The position numbers and the translations under genes are program-made. The notes below the pieces were generated by a model. The model saw nothing but the letters and a program-made list of their open reading frames with translations, ran no database searches and was not told the DNA's origin. Below, in pieces: positions 7,337-8,368 of a stretch of DNA of 8,368 nt (the first letter of the stretch is position 1; every line of letters starts with the position of its first letter). The stretch comes from Bacteroidia bacterium (lineage in GTDB: Bacteria > Bacteroidota > Bacteroidia > Bacteroidales > BM523): positions 1 to 8,368 of the forward strand of contig JACQWN010000194.1 in the NCBI GenBank assembly GCA_016209245.1, given 5' to 3'.

Positions 7337-7405
7337 ATTCGTATTTTTTTTCGTACTTCGGTGAAATAATTACGTTTATACCTAAATAGTTACAAATTTA
7401 AACGC

Positions 7406-8155
7406 ATGAAAACAATGAATAATATTATGCTTAATAAAATTGGAGTAATAATACTAATATTTTTATTTATTTTTCAATGCGGGAAAGATGATATTTACTA
7501 TACAGGGGGTCATAACGGGCCGAACCGGATTACTTTAGATACACCCGACATCGAGCCGGTTGACACACTTGCCTGGACAAAGGCAGAGATGGATACAATA
7601 TCAAATGCTCCCGATAGTATGAAAATGAGATTATGTATCATTGATAATTTTCAGGATTCTTTAATATTACGAAGCAGAAGCAAAAATGTGAGACCTGATT
7701 CTTCCGATACTATTCTAATAGCGCTGATTGACAGAATGTACAAGACAGTTAAAGACCCTGAAAATCCAGGTGTCGGTATTGCTGCTCCGCAAGTAGGTAT
7801 AAACAGAAATGTTATCTGGGTGCAGCGGCAGGATAAGACGGGCTATCCGTTTGAGTTTTATCTGAACCCTGAAATTCTGCAAGTATCTGCTGCAACAGGC
7901 GTATATGACGAACATTGTCTTTCTATTCCTAATCCGCCTGTTACAGGCAATGTAATCAGGCCTTACGGCATTCATGTCAGATATGACCGGCTTGACGGAA
8001 AAGATACTTCTGAAATAATCCTTCACAGCTTTACTTCAAGAATTTTTCAACATGAGATTGATCATCTGCACGGAGTACTTTATATTGACTACCTCGATAC
8101 AAATAAGAATATGAAATTAATGCACAGGTTTGATATCATGCCTGATAAATACTAA
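7406..8155 (+). CDS. Peptide deformylase-family lipoprotein
   Basis: This 249-residue protein has a peptide deformylase (metal-dependent N-formyl-Met hydrolase) domain from about residue 78 on. Motif I is GVGIAAPQ (122-129, Q129). Motif II is EHCLS (169-173), a variant of EGCLS with metal ligand C171. Motif III is HEIDH (216-220), with ligands H216 and H220 and catalytic E217. The upstream stretch ILRSRSKNV also fits the family. Unlike cytosolic deformylases (~170-190 residues), it starts with a signal peptide: LNKIGVIILIFLFIFQC, where C25 is the probable lipidated residue in an imperfect lipobox (IFQC). GKDD follows C25, resembling the acidic export signals of surface lipoproteins in Bacteroidota. 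ATG 7406 is taken as the start; ATG 7415 or 7427 would also keep the signal peptide. The gene is probably transcribed alone. It seems active by motif, but an extracytoplasmic substrate is unknown. A general housekeeping role is unlikely if it is exported. Confidence 0.88.
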   Translation: MKTMNNIMLNKIGVIILIFLFIFQCGKDDIYYTGGHNGPNRITLDTPDIEPVDTLAWTKAEMDTISNAPDSMKMRLCIIDNFQDSLILRSRSKNVRPDSSDTILIALIDRMYKTVKDPENPGVGIAAPQVGINRNVIWVQRQDKTGYPFEFYLNPEILQVSAATGVYDEHCLSIPNPPVTGNVIRPYGIHVRYDRLDGKDTSEIILHSFTSRIFQHEIDHLHGVLYIDYLDTNKNMKLMHRFDIMPDKY

Positions 8156-8196
8156 TTGCTGCATTGCAATGTATAGAGAAAAACTACTTGACTCTA

Positions 8197-8237
8197 GTCT
8201 GAAACATAAGACTCGTAAATATACCATATGTTCAGAC
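8197..8237 (+). other. Imperfect hairpin downstream of the deformylase gene, weak terminator candidate
   Basis: GTCTGAAACATA (8197-8208) pairs with TATGTTCAGAC (8227-8237) with one bulged A and an 18-base loop, 41 bases after the stop. A second small stem, ACAGG (8236-8240) with CCTGT (8248-8252), follows, then T5 at 8263-8267. Either could help end the transcript, but neither has a classical T tract directly after the stem. Confidence 0.3.
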
Positions 8238-8271
8238 AGGTATTAATCCTGTTCGTATCGTCTTTTTCAGT

Positions 8272-8362
8272 TTTTAACGTTAGAAAGGGAGAAGGGGAGA
8301 AACGGAGAATGGGCGACAAATCGCCGTTTCCCCCGTTCCCCTATTCCCCCTTTCTGTTAAAA
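8272..8362. repeat. Large purine/pyrimidine-asymmetric imperfect inverted repeat
   Basis: A purine-rich left arm (about 8272-8316; TTTTAAC, AGAAAGGG, AGAAGGGGAGAAACGGAG, GGGCGA) is mirrored by a pyrimidine-rich right arm (about 8321-8362; TCGCC, GTTTCCCCCGTTCCCC, CCCCCTTTCT, GTTAAAA). The arms are ~40 bases with a few small gaps and mismatches and a loop of about 4 bases. The outer TTTTAAC/GTTAAAA ends are exact. There is no coding signal. It is most likely a dispersed, non-autonomous intergenic element, or a very stable 3' hairpin. Confidence 0.75.
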
Positions 8363-8368
8363 TAGTTT

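Larger units (their letters stand above)
7023..7405. other. 383-base intergenic region without a credible gene
   Basis: This very AT-rich stretch separates the secretion operon from the deformylase gene. It holds a 17-bp hairpin (7069-7110), a repeat-rich block (7260-7354) and a T8 tract (7344-7351). TATTTTTG at 7232-7239 fits the Bacteroidota -7 box TAnnTTTG, but no TTG lies at the usual ~19-base distance upstream; the nearest ends at 7201. TACGTTTA at 7371-7378 matches seven of eight positions and is nearer the next gene. Either could be the promoter of the deformylase gene. Tiny open frames here (for example ATG at 7158, 14 codons) have no support. Confidence 0.6.

Noticed and set aside
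7715..8026. A 103-codon minus-strand frame opposite the deformylase
   Set aside because: It overlaps the catalytic region of the deformylase, which is well supported by its motifs; the antisense translation looks random.
8162..8171. The 10-base palindrome CATTGCAATG just after the deformylase stop
   Set aside because: Short enough to occur by chance in AT-rich DNA, and not linked to any other signal.

Overview
The window looks like a piece of a Bacteroidota genome. It is AT-rich, and its genes belong to families typical of that phylum: a giant PKD-repeat surface protein, a PorP/SprF-family outer-membrane protein, and a TPR / beta-propeller / OmpA protein resembling PorE. Strong Shine-Dalgarno sites are mostly absent, as is usual there. 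All four genes lie on the + strand. No tRNA, rRNA, CRISPR array or intact insertion sequence is visible.

Positions 1-5023 hold a secreted-cargo and partner pair. The first gene is open to the left edge of the window and encodes a signal peptide plus about 14 PKD-type modules. It should end in a type B (CHU_C / gliding-motility-associated) C-terminal sorting domain. Instead the domain is collapsed: its opening residues run straight into a frame-shifted copy of its last ~34 residues, and the gene stops at 3923. The shifted frame stops at 3972, only 4 bases before the PorP/SprF gene at 3977. In characterised type IX secretion systems (T9SS), a SprF-type protein is needed to export cargo with a type B sorting domain.

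Positions 5024-5129 contain a perfect 45-base palindrome in front of a PorE-like OmpA-family gene (5130-7022), which probably anchors the outer-membrane complex to peptidoglycan. The operon appears to end in a 17-bp stem at 7069-7110.

Positions 7023-7405 have no credible gene. They contain that stem and a repeat-rich block (7260-7354) with four ACGAA motifs followed by four TTCGT motifs and a T8 tract. The last gene (7406-8155) is a peptide deformylase with all three catalytic motifs, carried behind a lipoprotein-type signal peptide, so it probably acts outside the cytoplasm.

Positions 8156-8368 hold weak hairpins and a ~90-base, purine-rich/pyrimidine-rich imperfect inverted repeat that looks like a dispersed intergenic element.

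The most notable observations are the damaged sorting domain beside its intact partner gene, the lipoprotein-type deformylase, and the structured intergenic elements.
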